Shown here: positions 36,757 to 45,332 of the stretch, piece by piece
Position numbering within the stretch: position 1 is the stretch's first letter
Layout: the number at the start of each line of letters is the position of its first letter
Source of the DNA: Paracoccus xiamenensis
GTDB taxonomy: Bacteria; Pseudomonadota; Alphaproteobacteria; Rhodobacterales; Rhodobacteraceae
Length of the DNA stretch: 64,000 nt
Assembly (NCBI RefSeq): GCF_011308835.1
Contig: NZ_JAAOHY010000001.1
Span: 1,302,001-1,366,000, forward strand
Direction of reading: 5' to 3'
Notes under the pieces: model-generated
Databases searched by the model: none
What the model was told of the DNA's origin: nothing
Seen by the model: the letters and a program-made list of their open reading frames with translations, nothing else
Position numbers and translations under genes: made by a program

Positions 36757-39700
36757 ATGCGCAACGTGGTTTCGGCGGCAATCGCCACGATGTTGATGGG
36801 GCTGGCCACGATGGCCGGCGCGCAAACTGTCACCCCGCAGGCGCGGCTTCCCTTGCAAGACGGGTTTGACCTGCCCGGTGGCGATCTGGGGCCGATCTTC
36901 AACATCAATCAATCCGCTTGCGTCCAGGCCTGTCTGACCAACGAATCCTGCACGGCGCTGACCTACAACGCCGCCAGCAGGGCCTGCTTCCCCAAGGCAA
37001 ACCCGGGCGATCCCATCCCCTTCGGCGGCGCGCTGTCGGGCGAGGTGATTCGCACCGACCCGATCACCGCCGCCCGCGCCCGCGACCGTGCCGAGGCCGC
37101 GAAGGACTGGCTGTACGAAGGCGACCGCAACCGGGCACTGTCGCAAGCCACGGAACTGGGACAGACCTATCCGGGCTATGGCATGCCGGTCGAGGATCTG
37201 CGCAGCTCGGTCGACGCCTGGCGCGGCGCTGACCCGCAGGGCGCGTTGCGTGCGCAGGGCGCAGTCACGGCGCTGACCGATCTTGCCGCCGATTGGGCGA
37301 CCCTTTCGGCACTGATGACTGCCGCCGCCAAGGACGCCAACAACTCTAGCGCCCTGCGGCAGGCCGCGCTGGATGCCGCCACCAATGCCTGGCTGCGCGA
37401 TCCCGGCAACGGGGCCGGCAATCTGGCGCTGTGGGCGCAAGCGGCAGAGGAGCTCGGCCGGGGCCGCAACGGCCTGCAGGCGCTGCGCGCCGGACCCGAG
37501 GATGCCCCCGCCATCGCCGCGATCATTGACGAATTCGAAGGCCGCTATGGCTTCCGCGTCTCGGATCACATGGTTGCCAGCGACGGACCCGAGCCGCGGC
37601 TTTGCATCTTCTTTTCCGAAAACGTGGCCCGCAACGTCGACCTGCGCCCCTTCGTCGGCCTGCCCGACCCGGCGCTGGGGATCGAGACGCAGGGCTCGGA
37701 CCTGTGCATTACCGGCATGGCGCGCGGTCAGGACATTACCGTGACCATGCGCGCGGGCCTGCCTTCTGCTACGGGCGAAAAGCTGCGTCGCGACGTGGCG
37801 ACCACGGCCTATATCCCCGACCGCAGCCCTCTCGTGCGCTTTCCCGGCCGGGCCTATGTGCTGCCGGCCTCGGGCGATCTGGGGCTGACCATGTCGACGG
37901 TCAACACCGCCGAGGTGGCGCTGACCCTTTACCGCATGTCCGACCGCAATCTGGTTGGCGCGCTGCGTGACGACATGTTCGGAATGCCGCTGGATGGCTG
38001 GCGGCAAAGCAGCTTTACCGGCCAGCTGGGCGAAGCGGTCTGGACCGGTTTTGCCACCATCGCCCCGCCTGCAGGCGGCGGCGATCATCCGGTGAATGCC
38101 GAGGTCGCGACCCGGCTGGACCTGCGCGATCAGGCAGGCCCGCTGCTGCCCGGCATCTATGCGCTCAGCGCCGCGGTCCCGAATGCCGATCCGGATGTCA
38201 GCCCGGCGGCAACGCAATGGTTCATGGTCTCGGATCTGGGCCTGTCCAGCTTTTCGGGCACGGACGGGCTGACGGTCGCCGTGCGCGGCCTGTCCGATGC
38301 CGGCGCACGTCCGGGGATCGAGGTGGCGCTGATTTCGCGCGGGAACGCGGTGCTGGGCACGGCGCTGACCGACGATCAGGGCATCGCGCGTTTCGATGCC
38401 GGGCTGACGCGCGGACGCGATGCCGCAGCGCCTGCGCTGGTGACAGCCACCCGGATGGAGGGCGAGGACGTCGCCGATCTCAGCTTCCTGTCGCTGACCG
38501 ACCCGGAATTTGACCTTTCGGATCGCGGGGTCGAGGGCAACCCGCCCGCCCCGCCGGTCGATGTCTTCATGGCACTTGATCGCGGTGCTTACCGGGCCGG
38601 CGAAACGGCACATGCCACCATTCTGGCCCGCGACGGGCTTGCCGGTGCCATTGACGGGCTGCCGATGCAGGCCCGCATCATTCGCCCCGACGGCGCAGAG
38701 TTTTCCCGTGTCATGCCCGCGCCCGCCGGCGATGGCGGCTATGTGCTGGACTTCGCCATCCCCGCCACCGCCACCCGCGGCGCCTGGCGCATTGACCTGC
38801 GGGTCGAGGAGGACGGCCCTGCGCTCGCCTCTGCCCGGATGCTGGTCGAGGATTTCCTGCCCGAGCGTATCGACTTTGCGCTGGAACTGGGCGACGCGCC
38901 CCTGCCCCCCTCGGGCCGGGTAACGACCGAGATCGCCGCCCGCTGGCTGTTCGGTGCGCCGGCGGCCGATCTGCCGGTCGAGGGCCAGATGATCCTCAGC
39001 CCGGCGCGCAGCCTGCCGGGCTGGGACGGCTATCAGTTCGGCCGCCATGACGACACCCAGTCGCAAAGCGCCGAGATGCTGGCCGGGCGCACCGACGCGG
39101 ACGGCAATTTCACCGCCAATGTCGACCTGCCCGCCACGATGGCCACCGCCACCCGACCATGGACTGCCGAATTGCGGCTGAACGTGCTGGAAGGCGCAGG
39201 TCGCCCGGTCGAGCGTCGCGACGATGCGCTGGTCCTGCCCGCAAAGCTGGCGCTTGGCATCCGGCCAGGATTCGATGGCGGCACCGTACCCGAAGGCAGC
39301 GACGCCCCTTTCCAGATCGTCGCCCTTGGCCCCGACCTGACCCCGCAGGCGGGCAGCTTCACCTGGGAACTGAACAAGATCGACACCGATTATCAGTGGT
39401 ATGCCATCGACGGCGACTGGCAGTGGGAACCGGTGACAAACCGCAGCAGCGCCGGCTCCGGCAGCATCGAGCTTGCCGCAGGCCAGCCCACCACGCTGTC
39501 GGTCCCGGTCACCTGGGGCGAGTTCGAGCTGGTGCTGAGGGGCGCCGACGGTTCCGAAAGCTCGGTCCTGTTCGATGCCGGCTGGGGCGCAGTTTCGGCC
39601 TCGCAAGACACGCCCGACCGGCTGCGCGTCACGCTGGATAAGCCCGCCTATCGTCCTGGCGAGACCGCAACCGTCACCTTTGAGGCACCCGCCGATGGCG

Positions 39701-42240
39701 CGGCGCTGATTTCGGTCATATCGAACCGGCTGATCGCGCTGGAAACCGTTGCCACCTCGGCGGGCACCAATAGCGTCGAGCTGCCGGTCACCGACGACTG
39801 GGGTGCCGGCGTCTATGTCGCGGTCAGCGCCATCCGCCCGGTAGGCACCGACGCCGGCCATGCGCCGGTGCGCGGCCTTGGCCTTGTACCCGCCGCCGTC
39901 GATCCCGGCGCCAAACTGCTGCAAGCCTCGCTTGAAGCCCCGGCCGAAACCGATCCCCGACAGGACGCGCAGGTTACCTTGCGCGTTGCGGGGGCCGAGC
40001 CGGGCGAGACGGTTCACGCCACCATCTGGGCCGTCGATCAGGGCATCCTGAACCTGACCGGCTATGAGCCACCTTCAGCCAGCGACCATTATTTCGGCCA
40101 GCGTCGGCTGGGCGTTGGGCTGCGCGATTTGTATGGACGGCTGATCCTCGCCTCGGGCGCAGCCGACGGGGCGATCCGCTCGGGCGGGGATGCTTCGGGG
40201 CCTGGCACGACCGCGCCACCGCCGACCGAAAAGCTGATGGCCTGGTTCTCGGGTCCGGTCACGCTGGGGGCGGATGGGACCGCCACGGTCGCCGTGCCGC
40301 TGCCCGATTTCAACGGCGAGGTGCGGCTGATCGCGCTTGCCTGGTCGAAAACCGGGGTCGGTCAGGCCGATATGACCATGCTTGTGCGCGACCCGGTGGT
40401 GATGACCGTCACCGCGCCGCCCTTCCTCGCGCCCGGCGATCAGGCGCGGGCGGAAATCGCGCTGACCCATGTCTCCGGCCCCGCCGGAGATGTCGGCCTC
40501 AGCGTGGCGCCCGAAGGTGGTACGGTGACGCTGGCCACGGCGGACCTGCCCGCCTCGGTTCCGCTGGCCGAGGGAGAGCGCAAGCCGCTGACGCTGCTGG
40601 TGACTGCGCCCCAGACCGAAGGCGCGGCGGGGCTGCGGGTCGCGGCCACCCTGCCCGATGGCCGCACGGTCACAAAGGATCTGCAAATCCCGGTGCTGCG
40701 GCTGGATCAGCCGGTCACCCGCGCGCTGCGGATGACGCTGGAACCGGGTGCCTCGGTCACGCCGGATCTTGCTGCCCTTGGCGCCTTCGCGCCGGGGTCG
40801 GGGCGGCTGACAATGTCGGTGGGCGCCTATGCGCTGCTGGATATTCCCGCCGCGCTGACGCTGCTGCGCGATTTCGACTATGGCTGCACCGAACAGATCA
40901 CCTCGGCCGCCATGCCGCAGCTTTACGCCGCCGGGCTGATGCCCGAGGACGCACCGACTTTGCCCGGCGATCCGCCCCGCACCATCGAGTCCGCGATCAC
41001 CCAGATCCTGACCCGCCAGACCCCCGAAGGCGGTTTCGGATTGTGGAGCGCGCAGGGCGCCGAGCCCTGGCTGAACGCCTATGTCACCGACTTCCTGTCG
41101 CGGGCGCGCCAGTCCGGCCATGCGGTGCCAGAGACGAATTTCCGCCGCGCGCTGACCAGCCTGCAAAACTACCTCAACGCGTCGTCGGATCCGCAATACG
41201 CCTCGGCGGATGAGGCCGCGGCCATGGCCTATTCGGCCTATGTGCTGGCGCGCGAACGTTCGGCGGTGGTCAGCGACCTGCGCTATTACGCCGATATGGG
41301 CAGCGAAAGCTTTGCCACCCCGATGGCGGCGGCGCAGCTGGGTGCCGCCCTTGCCTTCCTGGGTGATCAGCCCCGCGCCGACCGCATGTTCGGCCGCGCT
41401 GTCACGCTGATTGTCGCCCAGGCCGATCCGCAGGGCCTCCGCCGCGACTTCGGCACCTCCTTGCGCGACCGCGCCGCCGTGCTGGCGCTGGCGGCCGAGG
41501 CCGGATCGCAGCGGGTCGACCGCGACACCCTCGCCGCCGCCATCGCCCGCGACATCGCCAGCCGCAGCTATGGCCTGTCCACTCAGGAAGCGCTGTGGAC
41601 GGTCATGGCCGGTCAGGCGCTGGTATCGGGCAGCGATCCGGCTCAAGGCGTGACCTTGGGCGGCGCGCCGCTGCCCGGACCGGTCGCCGATCTGGGCGAC
41701 GCCGCCACGCCCATCGCGCAGCCGCTTGGAAATTCCAGCGGCAGTCCTGTCGATGTCACTCTGTCCGTCACGGCCATCCCGACTGATCCCGTCGCGGCCG
41801 GCGGCACCGCCTATCAGATCACCCGGCGCTATTTCACGCCGGAAGGCCAACCGGTCGATCCGTCGCTGGTCGCGCAAGGGCAGCGCATGGTCGCAGTGCT
41901 GGAGGTGACGGCCTTCAACGAGGGGCAGGATGGCCGCCTGATCATCACCGATCCGCTGCCCGCGGGGTTCGAGATCGACAACCCGAACCTGATCGCTGCG
42001 GGCGAACTGTCGGGCCTCGACTGGCTGCAAGGCGACACCCAGACCGAAATGACCGAGTTCCGCAGCGACCGCTTCGCGGCCTCGGTCGAATTCGGCGGCG
42101 AGGGCACGCTGCAACTGGCTTACCGGTTGCGGGCGGTGACGCCGGGCAGCTTCCACCACCCGGCAGCTTCGGTCGCCGACTTCTACCGTGCCGAACGGCG
42201 CGGCTGGACCGAGAGCGGTGTCGTCATCGTCGCGCCCTGA
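36757..42240 (+). CDS. Bacterial alpha-2-macroglobulin family protein with N-terminal PAN/apple domain
   Basis: A 1827-residue exported giant. The ATG at 36757 follows AAAGGGGGG and starts a signal peptide (MRNVVSAAIATMLMGL...AGAQ); the next residue is not Cys, so no lipidation is expected. A small four-Cys PAN-like module (QSACVQACLTNESCTAL to RACFPK) lies at about 47-80. Macroglobulin domains follow, with FMALDRGAYRAGETAHAT and RLRVTLDKPAYRPGETATVTF. The thioester motif is DYGCTEQITS with Cys1377. Such proteins trap attacking proteases covalently in the periplasm. The pbpC gene overlaps its end, the usual bacterial pairing that links protease defence with cell-wall repair. Confidence 0.93.
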   Translation: MRNVVSAAIATMLMGLATMAGAQTVTPQARLPLQDGFDLPGGDLGPIFNINQSACVQACLTNESCTALTYNAASRACFPKANPGDPIPFGGALSGEVIRTDPITAARARDRAEAAKDWLYEGDRNRALSQATELGQTYPGYGMPVEDLRSSVDAWRGADPQGALRAQGAVTALTDLAADWATLSALMTAAAKDANNSSALRQAALDAATNAWLRDPGNGAGNLALWAQAAEELGRGRNGLQALRAGPEDAPAIAAIIDEFEGRYGFRVSDHMVASDGPEPRLCIFFSENVARNVDLRPFVGLPDPALGIETQGSDLCITGMARGQDITVTMRAGLPSATGEKLRRDVATTAYIPDRSPLVRFPGRAYVLPASGDLGLTMSTVNTAEVALTLYRMSDRNLVGALRDDMFGMPLDGWRQSSFTGQLGEAVWTGFATIAPPAGGGDHPVNAEVATRLDLRDQAGPLLPGIYALSAAVPNADPDVSPAATQWFMVSDLGLSSFSGTDGLTVAVRGLSDAGARPGIEVALISRGNAVLGTALTDDQGIARFDAGLTRGRDAAAPALVTATRMEGEDVADLSFLSLTDPEFDLSDRGVEGNPPAPPVDVFMALDRGAYRAGETAHATILARDGLAGAIDGLPMQARIIRPDGAEFSRVMPAPAGDGGYVLDFAIPATATRGAWRIDLRVEEDGPALASARMLVEDFLPERIDFALELGDAPLPPSGRVTTEIAARWLFGAPAADLPVEGQMILSPARSLPGWDGYQFGRHDDTQSQSAEMLAGRTDADGNFTANVDLPATMATATRPWTAELRLNVLEGAGRPVERRDDALVLPAKLALGIRPGFDGGTVPEGSDAPFQIVALGPDLTPQAGSFTWELNKIDTDYQWYAIDGDWQWEPVTNRSSAGSGSIELAAGQPTTLSVPVTWGEFELVLRGADGSESSVLFDAGWGAVSASQDTPDRLRVTLDKPAYRPGETATVTFEAPADGAALISVISNRLIALETVATSAGTNSVELPVTDDWGAGVYVAVSAIRPVGTDAGHAPVRGLGLVPAAVDPGAKLLQASLEAPAETDPRQDAQVTLRVAGAEPGETVHATIWAVDQGILNLTGYEPPSASDHYFGQRRLGVGLRDLYGRLILASGAADGAIRSGGDASGPGTTAPPPTEKLMAWFSGPVTLGADGTATVAVPLPDFNGEVRLIALAWSKTGVGQADMTMLVRDPVVMTVTAPPFLAPGDQARAEIALTHVSGPAGDVGLSVAPEGGTVTLATADLPASVPLAEGERKPLTLLVTAPQTEGAAGLRVAATLPDGRTVTKDLQIPVLRLDQPVTRALRMTLEPGASVTPDLAALGAFAPGSGRLTMSVGAYALLDIPAALTLLRDFDYGCTEQITSAAMPQLYAAGLMPEDAPTLPGDPPRTIESAITQILTRQTPEGGFGLWSAQGAEPWLNAYVTDFLSRARQSGHAVPETNFRRALTSLQNYLNASSDPQYASADEAAAMAYSAYVLARERSAVVSDLRYYADMGSESFATPMAAAQLGAALAFLGDQPRADRMFGRAVTLIVAQADPQGLRRDFGTSLRDRAAVLALAAEAGSQRVDRDTLAAAIARDIASRSYGLSTQEALWTVMAGQALVSGSDPAQGVTLGGAPLPGPVADLGDAATPIAQPLGNSSGSPVDVTLSVTAIPTDPVAAGGTAYQITRRYFTPEGQPVDPSLVAQGQRMVAVLEVTAFNEGQDGRLIITDPLPAGFEIDNPNLIAAGELSGLDWLQGDTQTEMTEFRSDRFAASVEFGGEGTLQLAYRLRAVTPGSFHHPAASVADFYRAERRGWTESGVVIVAP

Positions 42241-44344
42241 TCCTGCCCGCAAGGCAGGCCGCCGGCTGATCGCGCTTGCCGCGGCACTTGGCCTGCTGGC
42301 GGCCGCGGCGGATCTGGGCCGCGACGCCTTTGGGCTCTGGCTGGACGCGACACCGTTGCCGCCTTTGGCGGTGCCGACCGGAACCGAGGTTCTGGCCCGC
42401 GATGGCAGCCTGCTGCGTGCCTTTCAGGTGGGCGACGGGTTATGGCGTCTTTCGCCGCCTGCCGATGGCGTCGATCCGCGCTTTCTGCAGATGCTGGTCG
42501 CTTGGGAGGACCGCCGATTTTCCGATCACGACGGGGTGGACCGCCGCGCCGTGATCCGCGCCGCCGCTCAGGCAGTCTGGAACCGGCGGATCGTGTCGGG
42601 GGCCTCGACCCTGTCGATGCAAACGGCGCGGCTTTTGGAACGCGGGCCCACCGCCGACTGGGGCGCCAAGCTGCGCCAGGCCCGGCTGGCCATGGCGCTG
42701 GAACGGCGCATCGGCAAGGACGGGATCATGACGCTGTATCTGCGTCTGGCCCCTTACGGCGGCAACACCGAAGGGGTGCGGGCGGCTGCGCTGATGTGGT
42801 TCGGCAAGGAACCGACCCGCCTGACCCCGGCGGAATCGGCGCTGCTGGTGGCCCTGCCTCAGGCGCCCGAGCTGCGCCGCCCGGACATCCCGGCCCGGCG
42901 CGAAGCCGCCCGCGTCGCCCGCGACCGCGTCATCGACCGTGCGCAGGCGGTGGGCATCCTTGACGCTCAGGCCGCCGATCTGGCCCGCGCCACGCCGCTG
43001 CCCACCGCACGCCGCGCTTTCCCGGCCCATGCGGCCCTGCTGGCCGAACGGCTGCGGCGGGAACATCCCGGTGCGGCCCGGATCGAAACCACCATCGACC
43101 CACATCTGCAACGCGCCGCCGAAACACTGGTCGCCCGCGCCACCGCCGGCCAGTCCGAACGCGTCTCGACCGCCGCCCTGCTGGCAGACCATACCACCGG
43201 CGAAATCCTCGCCTCGGTCGGGACGGCTGATTTCGGCGCCACTCCGCGGGCCGGCTTCGTCGACATGACCCGCGCGCTGCGCTCGCCCGGGTCGACGCTG
43301 AAACCCTTCGTCTATGCATTGGGCTTCGATGACGGGCTGATCCATCCCGACACCCTGATCGAGGACCGCCCCGCCGTCTTCGGTCGCTGGCAGCCGGAAA
43401 ACTTCGACCGCCGGTTCCGCGGCACCGTCACCATCCGAGAGGCGCTGCGCCAATCGCTGAACGTCCCCGTCGTCCGCGTGGCCGAGGCACTTGGCCCGGC
43501 CCGCGTCATGGCCGGGCTGCGCCGGGCCGGAATGCGCGTCGAAGCCCAGGGCGCGACGCCCGGCCTCGCAGTGGTGCTGGGCGGGGCGGGCGTGTCCTTG
43601 CACGATCTGGTCGCAGGCTATGCGGCGCTGGCGCAAGGCGGCCGCGCGGTGCTGCTGCACGACACGCCACTGCAGGTGCAGCCCCCGCAGCCCGCCCGCC
43701 TGATCAGCGCAGCCTCCGCCTGGCAGGTGGCAGACATCTTGGCGCAGATCCCTGCGCCCGAGGGGCGCAGTCCCGGCCGTATCGCCTATAAGACCGGCAC
43801 CAGCTATGGCCATCGCGACGCGTTGTCGGTGGGCTTCGACGGGCAATTCGTGGCCGGCGTCTGGCTGGGCAGACCAGACGGCACGCCGGTACCGGGTGCA
43901 TTCGGCGGCCAGGTCGCCGCCCCCTTGCTGTTCGACCTGTTCGACGCGCTCGGACCTCGTGACCGACCGCTGCCCCCGCCACCGCCCGAAACCGTGATCG
44001 CCGCCAACCCGCAGTTGCCGCCACCACTGCGCCGATTTACCCCGAAGGGCAGCGCCAGCCCTGCCCCCGCGCGACCCGGAGCCCCCATCACCGCGCCCGA
44101 GGATCCGCTGGTCATCGTCTTCCCCCCCGACGGTGCCGAACTGGAACTCGCCGGCTCCACCATCCCCGTACGGCTGCGCGGCGGCGTGCCGCCTTATACC
44201 TGGTTGCTGAACGGCGCCCCGGCGGTGATCGCCACCCGCGACCCAGTGACGCGGCTGACCAGCAGCCCCGGCATGTCCGAACTGTCGGTCACCGACGCCG
44301 CCGGCACCACCCGGCGCGCCCGTCTGCGCATGATCCTGCCGTGA
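42188..44344 (+). CDS. pbpC: Penicillin-binding protein 1C
   Basis: A 718-residue class A-type bifunctional peptidoglycan synthase. After one membrane anchor, the glycosyltransferase domain shows EDRRFSDHDGVD, GASTLSMQTARL and KLRQARLAMALER. The transpeptidase domain has SPGSTLKPFVYAL (SxxK), QSLNVPVVR (SxN) and YKTGTSYGHRD (KTG). The PbpC-specific beta-rich C-terminal domain (about 640-718) is present. The start is a GTG at 42188 inside the macroglobulin gene; a second in-frame GTG at 42218 would shorten the overlap and is just as likely. It probably repairs wall damage in concert with the macroglobulin. Confidence 0.92.
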   Translation: MPNGAAGPRAVSSSSRPDPARKAGRRLIALAAALGLLAAAADLGRDAFGLWLDATPLPPLAVPTGTEVLARDGSLLRAFQVGDGLWRLSPPADGVDPRFLQMLVAWEDRRFSDHDGVDRRAVIRAAAQAVWNRRIVSGASTLSMQTARLLERGPTADWGAKLRQARLAMALERRIGKDGIMTLYLRLAPYGGNTEGVRAAALMWFGKEPTRLTPAESALLVALPQAPELRRPDIPARREAARVARDRVIDRAQAVGILDAQAADLARATPLPTARRAFPAHAALLAERLRREHPGAARIETTIDPHLQRAAETLVARATAGQSERVSTAALLADHTTGEILASVGTADFGATPRAGFVDMTRALRSPGSTLKPFVYALGFDDGLIHPDTLIEDRPAVFGRWQPENFDRRFRGTVTIREALRQSLNVPVVRVAEALGPARVMAGLRRAGMRVEAQGATPGLAVVLGGAGVSLHDLVAGYAALAQGGRAVLLHDTPLQVQPPQPARLISAASAWQVADILAQIPAPEGRSPGRIAYKTGTSYGHRDALSVGFDGQFVAGVWLGRPDGTPVPGAFGGQVAAPLLFDLFDALGPRDRPLPPPPPETVIAANPQLPPPLRRFTPKGSASPAPARPGAPITAPEDPLVIVFPPDGAELELAGSTIPVRLRGGVPPYTWLLNGAPAVIATRDPVTRLTSSPGMSELSVTDAAGTTRRARLRMILP

Positions 44345-44415
44345 ACCCGTCAAATCCCCGTGAAAACCTCAAATCCGACAGAAAAAGTTTGACTACCCCG
44401 TCGCGATCTGATGAA

Positions 44416-44445
44416 ACAGGAATGCCCTACTAAAACACTTCCTGT
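44416..44445. repeat. Short inverted repeat upstream of bfd
   Basis: ACAGGAA (44416-44422) and TTCCTGT (44439-44445) form perfect seven-base arms around 16 bases. They lie 20-49 bases before the bfd start, where an iron-responsive operator could sit. It is not a recognised Fur or Irr box. Confidence 0.35.
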
Positions 44446-44464
44446 CCCCGAGGATGCAGCAGCC

Positions 44465-44710
44465 ATGATCGTCTGCCACTGCAATCAAATCACTGATCGC
44501 GACATTCGTGCCGCTGTTGGCTGGATGCGCGCCTCGGACCCTGATACCATTGTCACGCCGGGCAAGGTTTACCATGCTCTGGGCAAGCGCGCCGATTGTG
44601 GCGGCTGCATGAAGCTGTTCGTCTCTGAAATGCGGGCCGCCGACGGCTTTGCGGTCAGCGACGGGCAGAAATTGCCGCCGATCCTGACCGGGCTGCGCAA
44701 CAAGGCATAG
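44465..44710 (+). CDS. bfd: Bacterioferritin-associated ferredoxin
   Basis: An 81-residue [2Fe-2S] protein that reduces bacterioferritin to release stored iron. The four cluster cysteines are in IVCHCNQIT near the N-terminus and ADCGGCMKL. The ATG at 44465 is the natural start, since MIVCHCNQ is the family's opening; upstream codons are not conserved. It lies 21 bases before bfr with a strong GGAAAGGAAG site between, so store and release partners are made together. Confidence 0.93.
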   Translation: MIVCHCNQITDRDIRAAVGWMRASDPDTIVTPGKVYHALGKRADCGGCMKLFVSEMRAADGFAVSDGQKLPPILTGLRNKA

Positions 44711-44731
44711 GGAGACAGGAAAGGAAGAAGA

Positions 44732-45217
44732 ATGAAGGGCGACGCGAAGGTCATTGAATACCTCAACGCAGCATTACGTTCAGAACTGACCGCAGTCAGC
44801 CAATACTGGCTGCATTATCGTTTGCAGGAAGACTGGGGCTACGGTCGCATCGCCGACAAGTCCCGCGCCGAATCGATCGAGGAAATGAACCACGCCGACC
44901 GGCTGATCCAGCGGATCATCTTCCTTGAAGGCCACCCGAACCTGCAAAAGCTCGACCCGCTGCGGATCGGGCAGGATATCAAGGAAACGCTGGAATCCGA
45001 CCTCGCCGGCGAACATGACGCCCGCACGCTTTACATCGAGGCGCGCGACCATTGTGAAAAAGTCGGCGACTATGTCAGCAAGATGCTGTTCGAAGACCTG
45101 ATCTCGGACGAGGAAGGCCATATCGATTTCCTCGAAACCCAGATCGAGCTTTACGACACCATCGGCGCGCAGAACTATGGCCTGCTGAACGCCAAGCCGG
45201 CCGACGAAGCCGAGTAA
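44732..45217 (+). CDS. bfr: Bacterioferritin
   Basis: A 161-residue haem-containing ferritin that forms 24-mers and stores iron as a mineral core. The di-iron ferroxidase ligands Glu18, Glu51, His54, Glu94, Glu127 and His130 are all present, and Met52 is the haem ligand between subunits. The length equals that of E. coli Bfr plus a short tail. It follows bfd and ends 18 bases before a rho-independent terminator. Confidence 0.97.
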   Translation: MKGDAKVIEYLNAALRSELTAVSQYWLHYRLQEDWGYGRIADKSRAESIEEMNHADRLIQRIIFLEGHPNLQKLDPLRIGQDIKETLESDLAGEHDARTLYIEARDHCEKVGDYVSKMLFEDLISDEEGHIDFLETQIELYDTIGAQNYGLLNAKPADEAE

Positions 45218-45235
45218 GCCCCCTGACAGCAAAAG

Positions 45236-45264
45236 AAAGGCGCCGCTCTCGCGACGCCTTTTTT
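45236..45264. terminator. Rho-independent terminator after bfr, probably bidirectional
   Basis: AAAGGCGCCGC (45236-45246) pairs with GCGACGCCTTT (45251-45261) with one mismatch and a TCTC loop, followed by T's to 45264. The purine-rich left flank gives a U-rich tail on the other strand, so it may also stop the pyruvate carboxylase transcript. Confidence 0.85.
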
Positions 45265-45292
45265 CATTCTGGCCCCAGTATCCCGGGGTGAA

Positions 45293-45324
45293 TTGGCCGC
45301 AAGGCCAAGAGGGGCAGCGCCCCT
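45293..45324. repeat. Tandem short hairpins between bfr and pyc
   Basis: TTGGCC-GCAA-GGCCAA (45293-45308) has a six-base stem with a GNRA tetraloop. One base later AGGGGC-AGC-GCCCCT (45310-45324) forms a second perfect stem. The pair lies just past the pyruvate carboxylase stop and looks like a REP-type intergenic element. Whether it recurs in the genome cannot be seen here. Confidence 0.6.
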
Positions 45325-45332
45325 GCCCGCCT

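Noticed and set aside
36742-42252. Very long minus-strand ORFs opposite the macroglobulin gene (36742-40017 and 40075-42252)
   Set aside because: They mirror the high-GC third positions of the real gene, show no domain or ribosome site, and would clash with a well-defined + strand gene.
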